64,000 nt of DNA, taken from WHSW01 sp963740055. Its GTDB lineage: Bacteria > Actinomycetota > Thermoleophilia > Solirubrobacterales > 70-9. The position numbers and the translations under genes were made by a program. Shown one piece after another: positions 7,536-15,632 of the stretch. Positions within the stretch are counted from its first letter, which is position 1, and the number at the start of each line of letters is the position of its first letter. The stretch covers positions 434,001 to 498,000 of the forward strand of contig CAVUCL010000001.1 of NCBI GenBank assembly GCA_963740055.1, given 5' to 3'. A model generated the notes under the pieces. The model saw nothing but the letters and a program-made list of their open reading frames with translations. It was not told where the DNA came from and did not search any database.

Positions 7536-8171
7536 ATGCAGAATCGAGTCCAAGCGGCACCGGAGCTCGCGGCGATCGAGGTCGAGAGCCTCAACCGCAG
7601 CCAGCTGCTGGTCCGTGGGGCCCTGGCGGCGGGAGCGCTCTACAGCGCCACGGCCGTTGGCCCGTTCATCCGCAAGGCGTTCGCGCAGAGCTCGATGGGT
7701 GACATCGACATCCTCAACTTCGCGCTCACGCTCGAGTACCTCGAGGCGGCCTTCTATCAGGAGGCGTCCGCGGTCAAGGGCCTGAGCAGCGAGGTGTCCG
7801 AGTACGTGAAGACGTTCGGCGCCGAGGAGCAGGAGCACGTCGACGCGCTCACCGCGACGATCACCGATCTCGGCGGCGAGCCGGTGAAGGCGCCGAAGGT
7901 CGACTTCGGCGACGCGTTCTCGAGCCCGGAGAAGTTCACCGAGCTCGCGATCACGTTCGAGGACACCGGGGTCAGCGCCTACAACGGCGCCGCGCCGATG
8001 CTCGAGTCGACGGAGCTGCTCGCGACAGCGGGCGGCATCGTCCAGGTCGAGGCGCGCCACGCGGCGGCGATCAGGTTCGCTGCCGGCGAGGACCCGAGCC
8101 CGGAGGCATTCGACCCGACGCTGACCGAGGACGAGGTGCTGAAGGCCGTCCAGCCGTTCATCGCCTCGTAG
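7536..8171 (+). CDS. Exported ferritin-like protein 2
   Basis: 211 residues from the ATG preceded by AGAAAGGTGAG. The N-terminus LNRSQLLVRGALAAGALYSATAVGP is a hydrophobic export segment without clear RR or lipobox, so unlike its neighbour it may be released or membrane-tethered. The ferritin-like domain repeats the neighbour's landmarks: LNFALTLEYLEAAFY, GAEEQEHVDALTAT, AITFEDTGVSAY, VQVEARHAAAI and a terminal AVQPFIAS. Strong similarity in helix order marks it as a paralogue of the 6845 gene. Both precede a cupredoxin lipoprotein, so the set may work together at the cell surface. Confidence 0.85.
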   Translation: MQNRVQAAPELAAIEVESLNRSQLLVRGALAAGALYSATAVGPFIRKAFAQSSMGDIDILNFALTLEYLEAAFYQEASAVKGLSSEVSEYVKTFGAEEQEHVDALTATITDLGGEPVKAPKVDFGDAFSSPEKFTELAITFEDTGVSAYNGAAPMLESTELLATAGGIVQVEARHAAAIRFAAGEDPSPEAFDPTLTEDEVLKAVQPFIAS

Positions 8172-8196
8172 AGACGGACCCGAGATCGCGGCAAGG

Positions 8197-8610
8197 ATGC
8201 GAGCGATGCGACCACTCGGGAGGCGAGATGGCGGCGGTGGCTCCGGTCGACGGAGCGCCGCCGCCGTGCTCGCCGCCTGCGCCCTGATCGCTGCGGGCGC
8301 GAGCGGATGCGGCGACGACGAGGAGGAGCCGGCGACCAGCACCACCGCCGCCGAGACCGCGGCGACTGACGCGGTCGAGATCGCCGACTTCAAGTACGAC
8401 CCGGAGACGGCCGCCGTCGACGCCGGGACGAAGCTGACCTGGACCAACGGCGATCAGGCGGCGCACACCGCGACCGCCGACGACGGCTCGTTCGACACCG
8501 GGACGCTCAACCTCGACGACGAGGGCGCCGTGACCCTCGACGAGCCGGGGACGTACTCCTACTACTGCCGCTTCCACCCGTTCATGAAGGCGACGGTCGA
8601 GGTCCGCTGA
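8197..8610 (+). CDS. Cupredoxin (plastocyanin-like) lipoprotein
   Basis: 137 residues with a basic N-terminus, a hydrophobic stretch and a lipobox GASGC, so probably lipid-anchored outside the membrane. The mature part after an acidic linker is a type-I copper fold. The four ligands are visible as His in QAAHTAT and Cys-His-Met in YYCRFHPFM. Such proteins carry single electrons. The position 25 bases after the ferritin-like pair suggests that it exchanges electrons with them or with a surface oxidase; that is inference. Confidence 0.85.
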   Translation: MRAMRPLGRRDGGGGSGRRSAAAVLAACALIAAGASGCGDDEEEPATSTTAAETAATDAVEIADFKYDPETAAVDAGTKLTWTNGDQAAHTATADDGSFDTGTLNLDDEGAVTLDEPGTYSYYCRFHPFMKATVEVR

Positions 8611-8612
8611 GG

Positions 8613-8634
8613 CGCCGACCGGGCGCGCTCGGCG
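8613..8634. terminator. Possible bidirectional terminator hairpin
   Basis: Arms CGCCGA and TCGGCG enclose a 10-base G/C loop between the convergent ends of the cupredoxin and MBL genes. No T-run is present, so intrinsic termination is uncertain. Confidence 0.3.
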
Positions 8635-8652
8635 GGCGCTAGGACGAGCGGA

Positions 8653-9417
8653 TCAGTCGCCGCGCTTGACCTGCGAGCCGCCGACGATCGCGTCCGAGCC
8701 GTCGGCGAAGCGGACCCACGCCTTGTTGCCGCCGTCGTAGTCGGGCGCCCAGAGCACCAGCGTCGCCTGCTCGCGCTCGTCGGCGTCGGCGGGGCCGACC
8801 GTGCACGGCTCCGAGCCCTCCTCGTCGAGGCCGCGCCAGATGCGCACGAACGGGTTGCGGTCGAACTCCTCGGCGATCGTCGAGGGCTCGCGGTGGCCGG
8901 GATGGATCCTCGTCTCCGGCGGCAGCTTCATCAGCTTCTCCATGACCGAGGACTTGAGGTCCTCGAACCCGGTCGCGCCGGGCGCCCTGGTGCCGCCCAC
9001 GGTGCCCTTGAAGAGCACGTCGGCGGTCAGGCAGTCGCTGCCGTCGACGACGAGCGCGAGGTGATCGGCGCAGTGGCCCGGCGTGTGCAGGGGCTCGATC
9101 CGCAGCGAACCCGACTCGATCACGTCGCCCTCGGCGATCGTCTCGTCGACCTTGTCGTCGATCAGCTCGTCGGCGAGCTCGTGGGCGAGGATCGGGACGC
9201 CGAAGCGGTCCGCGAGCTTGCGCGCGCCGACCACGTGGTCGTAGTGGTGGTGGGTGAGCAGCAGGTGCGTGATCTCGGTGCCCTCGCGCTCGGCGCGCTC
9301 GCAGAGCGGGTCGGTGACCGTGTTCGAGTCGACGAGCACCCCCTTGCCGCCGGGCTCGTCGACGATCAGGTACGCGTTCGAGAGCCACTCGGCCTGTTCG
9401 ACTCGCTGCAGGATCAT
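8653..9417 (-). CDS. MBL-fold metallohydrolase paired with class III alcohol dehydrogenase
   Basis: 254 residues from ATG 9417. Zinc-binding motifs of the metallo-beta-lactamase fold are THHHYDHV, HTPGHCADH, LTADVLF and HPGH. It lies 29 bases downstream of the class III alcohol dehydrogenase on the same strand. In other actinobacteria an MBL hydrolase follows the mycothiol-dependent formaldehyde dehydrogenase in the same way (Rv2259/Rv2260 in Mycobacterium tuberculosis), which suggests hydrolysis of the S-formyl-thiol product. The thiol used here is inferred, not shown. Confidence 0.85.
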   Translation of the reverse strand: MILQRVEQAEWLSNAYLIVDEPGGKGVLVDSNTVTDPLCERAEREGTEITHLLLTHHHYDHVVGARKLADRFGVPILAHELADELIDDKVDETIAEGDVIESGSLRIEPLHTPGHCADHLALVVDGSDCLTADVLFKGTVGGTRAPGATGFEDLKSSVMEKLMKLPPETRIHPGHREPSTIAEEFDRNPFVRIWRGLDEEGSEPCTVGPADADEREQATLVLWAPDYDGGNKAWVRFADGSDAIVGGSQVKRGD

Positions 9418-9446
9418 CTCTCGCCTCTCTCCTCTCGCCCGTCGGG

Positions 9447-10553
9447 CTAGTTGAACTCGATCACGCTGCGGATCCCGTCCTGGGCCTCCATCAGCTCGAA
9501 GCCGCGGTTGACGTCGTCGAGGCCGATCCGGTGCGAGACGAACGGCGCCACGTCGATCTCGCCCGCCAGGTAGCGGTCGACCAGCTTCGGCACCCCGTCG
9601 CGGCCCTTGACCCCGCCGAACGAGGAGCCCGCGACCCGCCGCCCGGTGATCAGGAAGCGCGGGACGACGTCCAGGGTCTCGCCCTTGCCGGCGACGCCGG
9701 CGACCGTGCACAGGCCCCAGCCCATGCGCGCCGCCTCGACCGCCTGGCGCATGACGGCGACGTTGCCGGTCGCCTCGAAGGTGTAGTCGGCGCCGAAGCC
9801 GTCGGTCGACTCGACGATCTGCTCGACCGTGTCGGGCCCGCCGATCATCGTCTCGGTCGCCCCCTGTCCGCGCGCGAGCTCGAGCCGATCCTCCGAGAGG
9901 TCGACGCAGACGATCCGCTCGGCGCCCTGGAGGCGACAGCCGGCGACCGCGCCGAGGCCGACCATGCCGGCGCCGAAGATGACGCAGGTCGAGCCCGCCG
10001 CCACCTTGGCGGTGTTCATCGCCGCGCCGAGCCCGGTCGAGAGGCCGCAGGCGAACAGGCAGGCATGGTCGAGCGGCGCCTCGGGATCGACCTTCGCCAG
10101 CGCGATCTCGGGCATCACGGTGTACTCGGCGAAGGTCGAGGTGCCCATGAAGTGGCGCAGCTCCTCGCCGTCGCGACCGAGGCGGGTGGTCCCGTCGGGT
10201 AGGTAGCCCTTGCCCTGCTGCTCGCGGATCGCGAGGCAGAGGTTGGTGCGCTCGTCGACGCAGTGCACGCACTCGCCGCACTGGGGCGAGAACAGGGTGA
10301 CGACGTGATCGCCGACCGCGAGCGACTCGACCCCCGGCCCGACCGCCTCGACCACGCCCGCGCCCTCGTGGCCGAGCACCGCCGGCGAGTAGCCGGACGG
10401 GTCGGCGCCCGAGGCCGTGTAGAGGTCGGTGTGGCAGACGCCGCAGGCGACCAGCCGCACCAGCGCCTCGCCCTCCTTCGGCTCGGCGAGCTCGACCTCC
10501 TGAACCACCAGCGGCTCTCCGAACTCCTCCAGCACCGCGGCGCGCATCTTCAT
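9447..10553 (-). CDS. Class III alcohol dehydrogenase (S-hydroxymethyl-thiol / formaldehyde dehydrogenase type)
   Basis: 368 residues, zinc MDR family. The catalytic-zinc site is CGVCHTD, with GHEGAGVVEAVG. The structural-zinc loop has Cys residues in CGECVHCVDERTNLC, and the coenzyme site is VIFGAGMVGLG. The stretch CLAIREQQGKGYLPDGTTR and HFMGTSTFAEYTV is typical of class III enzymes (FrmA/MscR type) rather than simple ethanol dehydrogenases. With the downstream MBL hydrolase it probably oxidises S-hydroxymethyl-mycothiol or reduces nitrosothiol, i.e. formaldehyde or NO detoxification. Its upstream region holds two inverted repeats and is shared with the divergent ROK regulator. Confidence 0.88.
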   Translation of the reverse strand: MKMRAAVLEEFGEPLVVQEVELAEPKEGEALVRLVACGVCHTDLYTASGADPSGYSPAVLGHEGAGVVEAVGPGVESLAVGDHVVTLFSPQCGECVHCVDERTNLCLAIREQQGKGYLPDGTTRLGRDGEELRHFMGTSTFAEYTVMPEIALAKVDPEAPLDHACLFACGLSTGLGAAMNTAKVAAGSTCVIFGAGMVGLGAVAGCRLQGAERIVCVDLSEDRLELARGQGATETMIGGPDTVEQIVESTDGFGADYTFEATGNVAVMRQAVEAARMGWGLCTVAGVAGKGETLDVVPRFLITGRRVAGSSFGGVKGRDGVPKLVDRYLAGEIDVAPFVSHRIGLDDVNRGFELMEAQDGIRSVIEFN

Positions 10554-10585
10554 CCGAACCTCCCCCTTCGCTCTTGGCGGGATCG

Positions 10586-10621
10586 TATGTCCTTCCCGGC
10601 ATACGCCGAGGTTTGGACATA
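10586..10621. promoter_or_regulatory. Inverted repeat TATGTCC...GGACATA in divergent promoter region
   Basis: TATGTCC (10586-10592) and GGACATA (10615-10621) are a perfect 7-bp inverted repeat. Inside it GTATG/CATAC (10585-10589 and 10600-10604) forms a second one. The element lies 32-68 bases upstream of the dehydrogenase ATG, where an operator would sit. No specific regulator can be named. Confidence 0.5.
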
Positions 10622-10694
10622 AGAGGCCGAGTCGCTCCTGATTTGGCCCAAAGTCTTGACAAACTCGCTCAGGTGTGAAACGAATCCGGGCGCT

Positions 10695-11896
10695 GTGAGG
10701 AGGAGGAGTGGCTCACTCGCGTCGTTACGGGAGGGCAATCGCAAGCGCGTCATCGACGCGCTGCGCGAGCGCGGGGTCGCCAGCCGGGCCGAGGTCGCCC
10801 GGATGACCGGCCTCTCGCGCTCGACCGTGTCGACGATCGTCGGCGACCTGATCGAGAGCGGGCTCGCGGGCGAGCGCGAGGGCCAGTCCGACGGCGAGTC
10901 GCAGGCGGGGCGCCCGCCGGTGATGGTCTCGCTGAACCCGTCGGCGGGGTATGCGGTCGGGATCGACTTCGGCCATCGTCATCTGCGGGTGGCGGTCGCC
11001 GACCTCGCTCACCGGGTGCTCGCCGAGACCTGGCGCGAGCTCAACGTCGACCACTCCGCCGAGCACGGCCTCGACACCGCGGCGGAGTTCGTCGAGCAGG
11101 TGCTCGACGAGGCCGAGGTGGACCACGATCGGGTGATCGGGGTCGGGATGGGCCTGCCGGCGCCGATCGATCGTCCACCGGCGCCGTCCAGGCGGCCTCG
11201 ATCCTTCCCGGCTGGGTCGGCCTCGACGCCGCGGCCGAGGCCGAGCGACGGTTCGGGCTCGCGGTTCAGGTCGAGAACGACGCCAACCTGGGGGCGCTTG
11301 CGGAGCTCGTCTCGGGCGCGGCCAAGGGCCGTTCGGAGGTCGCGTACATCAAGGTCGCGTCGGGGATCGGCGCCGGGCTGATCGCTCGCGGGCGCATCCA
11401 GCACGGCGTCGGCGGGACCGCGGGCGAGATCGGCCACACCGTGATCGCCGAGGGCGGCCCCGTCTGTCGATGCGGCAACCGAGGCTGCCTCGAGACGCTC
11501 GCCTCGCTGCGTTCGATCGCCGAGCTGCTCAGCGCCAGCCGCGGCGAGGAGATCACCGGCCGCCGGCTGCTCGAGCTGAGCGCCGCGGGCGACGCCGCCG
11601 CCCAGCGCTTGATCGGCGACGCCGGGCGAGCGATCGGCGTCGCCGTCGCCAACCTCTGCAACCTGCTCAACCCCGAGTGCGTGATCGTCGGCGGTGATCT
11701 CAGCGGCGCTGGCGACATCCTGCTCGAGCCCCTGCGCGAGACCGTGCGCCGCAACGCGATCCCGAGCGCCGTCGACGATCTCGAGATCGTCGCCGGGGTG
11801 CTCGGCGAGCGCGCCGAGCTGCTCGGCGCCCTGGCGCTGGTGATGCAGGAGTCGGAGCGCTTCCTCGCTCCGGAGCTCGAGGCCCAGGCGGCGTGA
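10695..11896 (+). CDS. ROK-family transcriptional regulator (xylose-type repressor), frame-disrupted
   Basis: About 400 residues when a missing base near 11172-11174 is restored. The first part has a winged helix-turn-helix (NRKRVIDALRERGVASRAEVARMTGLSRSTVSTIVGDLI read in segments) and a ROK actin-like start VGIDFGHRH. The second frame continues TGAVQAASILPGWVG, ENDANLGALAEL, VASGIGAGL, GTAGEIGHT and the zinc motif CRCGNRGCLE. This is the NagC/XylR type, and its place directly before xylFGH suggests a sugar-responsive repressor of that operon. The start is uncertain: GTG 10695 is preferred over TTG 10656, since TTGACA there resembles a -35 box. The break is probably a sequence error. Confidence 0.8.
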
Positions 11897-11986
11897 ACTT
11901 GCAAGAGAAAACAACAGCGCGACGGATTGCGAAGCGCGAGAGCGGAAAGGACCAGTGATGCAAGGATCCAACGGAGGAGGCAGCTG

Positions 11987-13102
11987 ATGAAGGAGAGCAA
12001 GACTCGGCACCGACTGGCCGCCGTGCTCGTCGGTGTCGTCGCTGCGTTCGGGATCGCCGCCTGCGGCGATGACGACGACAGCGGCGACAGCGGGGACTCG
12101 GGTGGCGGCAGCGGCACGATCGGATTCCTGCTGCCGGAGACCCAGACGGCCCGCTACGAAACTCAGGACAAGCCGCTGTTCGAGGCGAAGGTCGAGGAGC
12201 TCTGCCCCGACTGCGAGATCTTCTACCAGAACGCCGACCAGGATCCGGCGAAGCAGCAGCAGCAGGTCGAGGCCGCGGTGACCGAGGGCGTCGACGTGCT
12301 CGTGCTCGACCCGGTCGACTCGACCGCGGCGTCCGGCCTGGTCACCCGGGCGAAGCAGTCCGACATTCCGGTCGTCAGCTATGACCGGCTGATCCTCGAC
12401 GCGGATCTCGACTATTACGCCGAGTTCAACAGCTCCGAGGTCGGCACGCAACAGGGCGAGGCGCTGGCCGAGAAGCTCGCCGAGGACGGCAATCCGAAGG
12501 GCCCGATCGTCCAGATCAACGGCGACCCCAAGGACAACAACGCGAAGCTCTTCAAGGAGGGCGCGGCCGCCGTCTTCGAGGAGAAGGGCATCGAGGTGGC
12601 CGAGGAGTACGACACGGCGGATTGGCTGCCCGAGAACGCTCAGCGTGAGATGGAGCAGGCGATCACCGCGGTCGGCAAGGACGGTTTCCACGGAGTCCTC
12701 GCGGCGAACGATGGCACCGCGGGCGGCGCGATCGCGGCGCTCAAGGGCGCGGGCATCGATCCGAAGACGATCCCGGTCACCGGCCAGGACGCAGAGCTGG
12801 CGGGGATCCAGCGGATCATCGCCGGTGAGCAGTACATGACCGTCTACAAGCCGATCAAGCCGCTGGCCGATTCGGCCGCCGAGATCGCCGTCGCGCTCGC
12901 GAACGGCGAGGAGGTGCCCGAGGGCGTCATCAACGGCGAAGAGGACAACGGCATGGAGCAGGTGCCGTCGGCGATCACCGAGACGATCCCGGTGTTCGTG
13001 GACAACATCCAGGACACGATCATCGCCGACGACTATTGGTCGGTCGACGAGATCTGCACGCAGCAGTACGCGCAGGCGTGCAAGGACGCCGGCATCCAGT
13101 AG
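11987..13102 (+). CDS. xylF: Xylose-type ABC transporter substrate-binding lipoprotein
   Basis: 371 residues with GGAGGAGG nine bases before ATG. The N-terminal signal peptide ends in lipobox GIAAC, followed by an acidic Asp/Ser/Gly linker. The mature part is a periplasmic-binding-protein type I fold: TIGFLLPETQTARYE, ADQDPAKQQQQVEAA, LDPVDSTAAS, VSYDRLI, ANDGTAGGAIAAL, TGQDAELAGIQRI and GEQYMTVYKPIK. These are close to D-xylose-binding XylF rather than ribose or galactose binders. It is the first gene of a transporter operon with an ATPase and a permease; the 40-base gap to the ATPase gene has no terminator. Xylose itself is inferred from motif resemblance. Confidence 0.88.
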   Translation: MKESKTRHRLAAVLVGVVAAFGIAACGDDDDSGDSGDSGGGSGTIGFLLPETQTARYETQDKPLFEAKVEELCPDCEIFYQNADQDPAKQQQQVEAAVTEGVDVLVLDPVDSTAASGLVTRAKQSDIPVVSYDRLILDADLDYYAEFNSSEVGTQQGEALAEKLAEDGNPKGPIVQINGDPKDNNAKLFKEGAAAVFEEKGIEVAEEYDTADWLPENAQREMEQAITAVGKDGFHGVLAANDGTAGGAIAALKGAGIDPKTIPVTGQDAELAGIQRIIAGEQYMTVYKPIKPLADSAAEIAVALANGEEVPEGVINGEEDNGMEQVPSAITETIPVFVDNIQDTIIADDYWSVDEICTQQYAQACKDAGIQ

Positions 13103-13142
13103 GACGCCCGCGATATAGCCTGACGCGCGAGGAGAGGCGGAG

Positions 13143-13967
13143 ATGACCCAGAGCAAGAGCACTCCGGCCCCCGAGGGCCGATCTCTCTCGGAACCTCTCC
13201 TCGCGCTGAAGGGCTTCAGCAAGAGCTTCGGGGCTGTCGAGGCGATTAAGGACGTGGACCTCGAGCTCCACACCGGTGAGGTGGTCGGACTGGTCGGCGA
13301 CAACGGCGCCGGGAAGTCCACCCTGATCAAGGCGATCGCCGGCGCGCAGCCGCCCGATGCCGGCGAGGCGCGGTTCGACGGCAGGCCCGTGGACCTCCAC
13401 ACGCCGCAGGCTGCAACCGCGCTCGGGATCGCGACCATCTACCAGGACCTCGCCCTGTGCGACAACCTCGACGTCGTCGCGAACCTGTTCCTGGGTCAGG
13501 AGGTCGCGAACACCGTTCCGGGCGTACCTGTCCTCGACGAGACCGCGATGGAGCAGAAGTCCGTCGAGCTGCTCGACTCGCTGGGCGTGACGACCCTGCG
13601 CAGCGTGCGCTCCGAGGTCGCATCGCTCTCGGGAGGCCAGCGCCAGGCGGTCGCGATCGCGCGCTCGTTGCTGGGCGACCCGAAGGTCGTGCTCCTCGAT
13701 GAGCCCACGGCGGCGCTCGGCATCGTGCAGACCGCGCAGATCCTGAAGTTGATCGATCGTCTGCGTGAGCGCGGCCTCGGCGTGGTCGTGATCAGCCACA
13801 ACCTCGCCAACGTGTTCGAGGTCGCGGACCGGATCGCCGTCCTGCGCCTCGGTCGGATGGTCGCGAGCCTCGACACTCGCGATGTGAGCCAGGAGGAGGT
13901 CGTAGGGGCGATCACCGGGGCCGAGTTCGGTGAGCAGGGACGGCCCACGGAGGAGACCCCGCTATGA
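13143..13967 (+). CDS. xylG: Sugar ABC transporter ATPase, single-domain
   Basis: 274 residues. Complete single nucleotide-binding domain: Walker A GDNGAGKST, Q-loop IYQDLALCDNLDV, signature LSGGQRQ, Walker B VVLLDEPTAAL and switch His in ISHNL. Classical XylG/RbsA ATPases are double-length with two such domains (~500 residues); this one has only one and must act as a homodimer, as in FrcA-like systems. The stop overlaps the next start (ATGA), so translation of ATPase and permease is coupled. Confidence 0.9.
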   Translation: MTQSKSTPAPEGRSLSEPLLALKGFSKSFGAVEAIKDVDLELHTGEVVGLVGDNGAGKSTLIKAIAGAQPPDAGEARFDGRPVDLHTPQAATALGIATIYQDLALCDNLDVVANLFLGQEVANTVPGVPVLDETAMEQKSVELLDSLGVTTLRSVRSEVASLSGGQRQAVAIARSLLGDPKVVLLDEPTAALGIVQTAQILKLIDRLRERGLGVVVISHNLANVFEVADRIAVLRLGRMVASLDTRDVSQEEVVGAITGAEFGEQGRPTEETPL

Positions 13968-15160
13968 CGACCGCGACCGCGCCTGCGGAAGAGAAGCAGG
14001 GATTCTCGATCGGTCGCGGACTGCGGCGACTCGCCCAGCCCGACTTCGGCACGGTCCGAGTGCTGATCGCGATCGCGGTCATCTGGACGATCTTCCAGCT
14101 CTCGAACGATCGCTTCCTGAGCGCGGTCAACCTCTCCAACCTGACGCTTCAGATCGCCGCTGTGGCGACGATCTCGATCGGGGTGGTGCTGGTGCTGCTG
14201 CTCGGCGAGATCGACCTCTCGGTCGGCGCGGTGAGCGGCCTCGCCGCCGCGGTGATGGCGGTGCTCAGCGTCAAGCAGGGCATGGCGCCGGGGCTCGCGA
14301 TCGTCGCCGGCCTGCTCGTGGGCACCATGATCGGCCTCTTCAACGGGTTCTTCGTCACCTTCTTCGGCGTCCCGTCGTTCGTCGTCACCCTCGCCGGGCT
14401 GCTCGGCTGGCAGGGGGTGCAGCTGCTCGTGCTCGGTGACACGGGCTCGATCAACCTCCCCCCGAGCGTGATCACCGACCTCACCGGGACCTTCTTCGAC
14501 TCGGCGATCGGGTGGACCCTCGCGATCGCCGCGATCGCCGCTTACGCCGGGAGCCTGATCCTCGCCCGACAGCGCCGGTTGAAAGCGGGGCTGGAGGCGC
14601 CGGCCGTCCGCGCCACGGCGCTCCGGATCGTTCTCGTCGCGGCCGCGATCGTCGCCGCCGTGTTGATCCTGAACGCCGATCGCGGCGTGCCACTGGCAGC
14701 GCTGATCGTCGTCGGTCTGTGCGCGATCTTCGCCTTCATCACCGAGCGAACCCGTTACGGACGCCACATCTTCGCGGTCGGCGGGAACGAGGAGGCCGCG
14801 CGCCGAGCCGGGATCCAGATCAACCGGGTCAAGGTGAGCGTCTTCGCGCTCGCGTCGACGCTCGCCGCCGCAGGCGGCATCCTCGCCGCCTCGCGGCTGC
14901 TCGCGGTCAACCAGCAGTCGGGCAGCGGCGACGTGCTCCTGCTTGCGATCGCGGGGCCGGTAATCGCAGGCACGAGTCTGTTCGGCGGCCGCGGCTCGGT
15001 CTGGTCGGCCCTGCTCGGCGCGATCGTCATCGGCTCGATCGCGAACGGCATGGACCTGCTCGGGCTCGAGTCGGACATCAAGTTCATGATCACCGGGGCG
15101 GTCCTGCTCGCAGCGGTGACGATCGACGCGCTCGCGCGGCGTAGCCGCGAGTCGGGCTGA
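13964..15160 (+). CDS. xylH: Sugar ABC transporter permease (XylH/RbsC family)
   Basis: 398 residues with about ten hydrophobic segments. Family landmarks are LSVGAVSGLAAAVMAVL, GLFNGFFVTFFGVPSFVVTLAGLLGWQG, RYGRHIFAVGGNEEAARRAGI (the cytoplasmic coupling region) and AGTSLFGGRGSVWSALLGA. It is the third gene of the operon, starting within the stop codon of the ATPase. A G/C hairpin follows at 15187-15209. Confidence 0.92.
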   Translation: MTTATAPAEEKQGFSIGRGLRRLAQPDFGTVRVLIAIAVIWTIFQLSNDRFLSAVNLSNLTLQIAAVATISIGVVLVLLLGEIDLSVGAVSGLAAAVMAVLSVKQGMAPGLAIVAGLLVGTMIGLFNGFFVTFFGVPSFVVTLAGLLGWQGVQLLVLGDTGSINLPPSVITDLTGTFFDSAIGWTLAIAAIAAYAGSLILARQRRLKAGLEAPAVRATALRIVLVAAAIVAAVLILNADRGVPLAALIVVGLCAIFAFITERTRYGRHIFAVGGNEEAARRAGIQINRVKVSVFALASTLAAAGGILAASRLLAVNQQSGSGDVLLLAIAGPVIAGTSLFGGRGSVWSALLGAIVIGSIANGMDLLGLESDIKFMITGAVLLAAVTIDALARRSRESG

Positions 15161-15186
15161 TCGCCGCGCTCGAGATGCTCGAACGC

Positions 15187-15209
15187 GCCCGCCGCGACGC
15201 GGCGCGGGC
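15187..15209 (+). terminator. Hairpin after xylH
   Basis: GCCCG-CCG pairs with CGG-(CG bulge)-CGGGC around a five-base loop, 27 bases after the xylH stop and just before the tRNA-Val promoter. There is no T-run, so termination is only plausible. Confidence 0.35.
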
Positions 15210-15210
15210 C

Positions 15211-15216
15211 TAGACT
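15211..15216 (+). promoter_or_regulatory. -10 element TAGACT of tRNA-Val
   Basis: TAGACT ends six bases before the first base of the mature tRNA, which implies a transcript with almost no 5' leader. The same hexamer precedes the tRNA-Glu gene. Confidence 0.5.
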
Positions 15217-15222
15217 TTCCGC

Positions 15223-15295
15223 GGGCGGTTAGCTCAGTTGGGAGAGCACTTCCCTTACAAGGAAGGGGTCGCCGGTTCGAGCCCGGCACCGCCCA
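15223..15295 (+). tRNA. tRNA-Val (TAC)
   Basis: 73 bases. Acceptor GGGCGGT/ACCGCCC (7 bp), D-arm with AGCTCAGTTGGGAGAGC, anticodon stem CTTCC/GGAAG with loop CTTACAA giving TAC, T-arm GCCGG-TTCGAGC-CCGGC. CCA is not encoded. Confidence 0.96.
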
Positions 15296-15335
15296 TCGAG
15301 GCGCCGGCGCGCTGTTAGGCCGGCGCGGCCACGGG

Positions 15336-15341
15336 TAGGCT
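15336..15341 (+). promoter_or_regulatory. -10 element TAGGCT of the DUF4235 gene
   Basis: TAGGCT ends nine bases before the GTG at 15351. A short purine tract (GGTGGTAG) follows, so either a leaderless or a very short-leader message is possible. Confidence 0.45.
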
Positions 15342-15350
15342 GGGTGGTAG

Positions 15351-15632
15351 GTGAGCAAGGTCCTCTTCATCCCGTTCAGCATCGCCGCCGGCTTCCTCGC
15401 CGGCCTGCTCGGGACCAAGGTCTTCGAGGCAATCTGGGGGCTCGTCGACGACGAGGAGCCGCCCGACGCCCAGCACCGCGAGGTGAGCTGGCCGAAGCTG
15501 ATCCTCGCGCTCGCGCTCCAGGGCGCGATCTTCCGCGCCGCCCGCGGGATCGCCGATCACGGCTTCCGGCGCAGCTTCTACGCCGCCACCGGCCAGTGGC
15601 CGGGCGAGGAAGAGCCGGAGCCGACGGTCTAG
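15351..15632 (+). CDS. DUF4235 family small membrane protein
   Basis: 93 residues from GTG. One N-terminal membrane segment (FIPFSIAAGFLAGLLGTKVFEAIWG), then DDEEPPDA, a second hydrophobic region (WPKLILALALQGAIFRAARGIADHG) and a short acidic tail. This pattern (EEPP-D in the middle, TG.WP near the end) matches the actinobacterial DUF4235 family, whose function is unknown. It ends within the stop codon of the convergent hydrolase gene (four shared bases, 15629-15632). Confidence 0.8.
   Translation: MSKVLFIPFSIAAGFLAGLLGTKVFEAIWGLVDDEEPPDAQHREVSWPKLILALALQGAIFRAARGIADHGFRRSFYAATGQWPGEEEPEPTV

Noticed and set aside
10656..10694. TTG at 10656 as the start of the ROK regulator.
   Set aside because: TTGACA there fits a -35 hexamer and the extra 13 residues have no family similarity; GTG 10695 is in frame and closer to the helix-turn-helix.
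11009..13438. An 809-codon antisense open frame across ROK and xylF.
   Set aside because: Low-complexity antisense translation; the sense strand encodes intact protein families.
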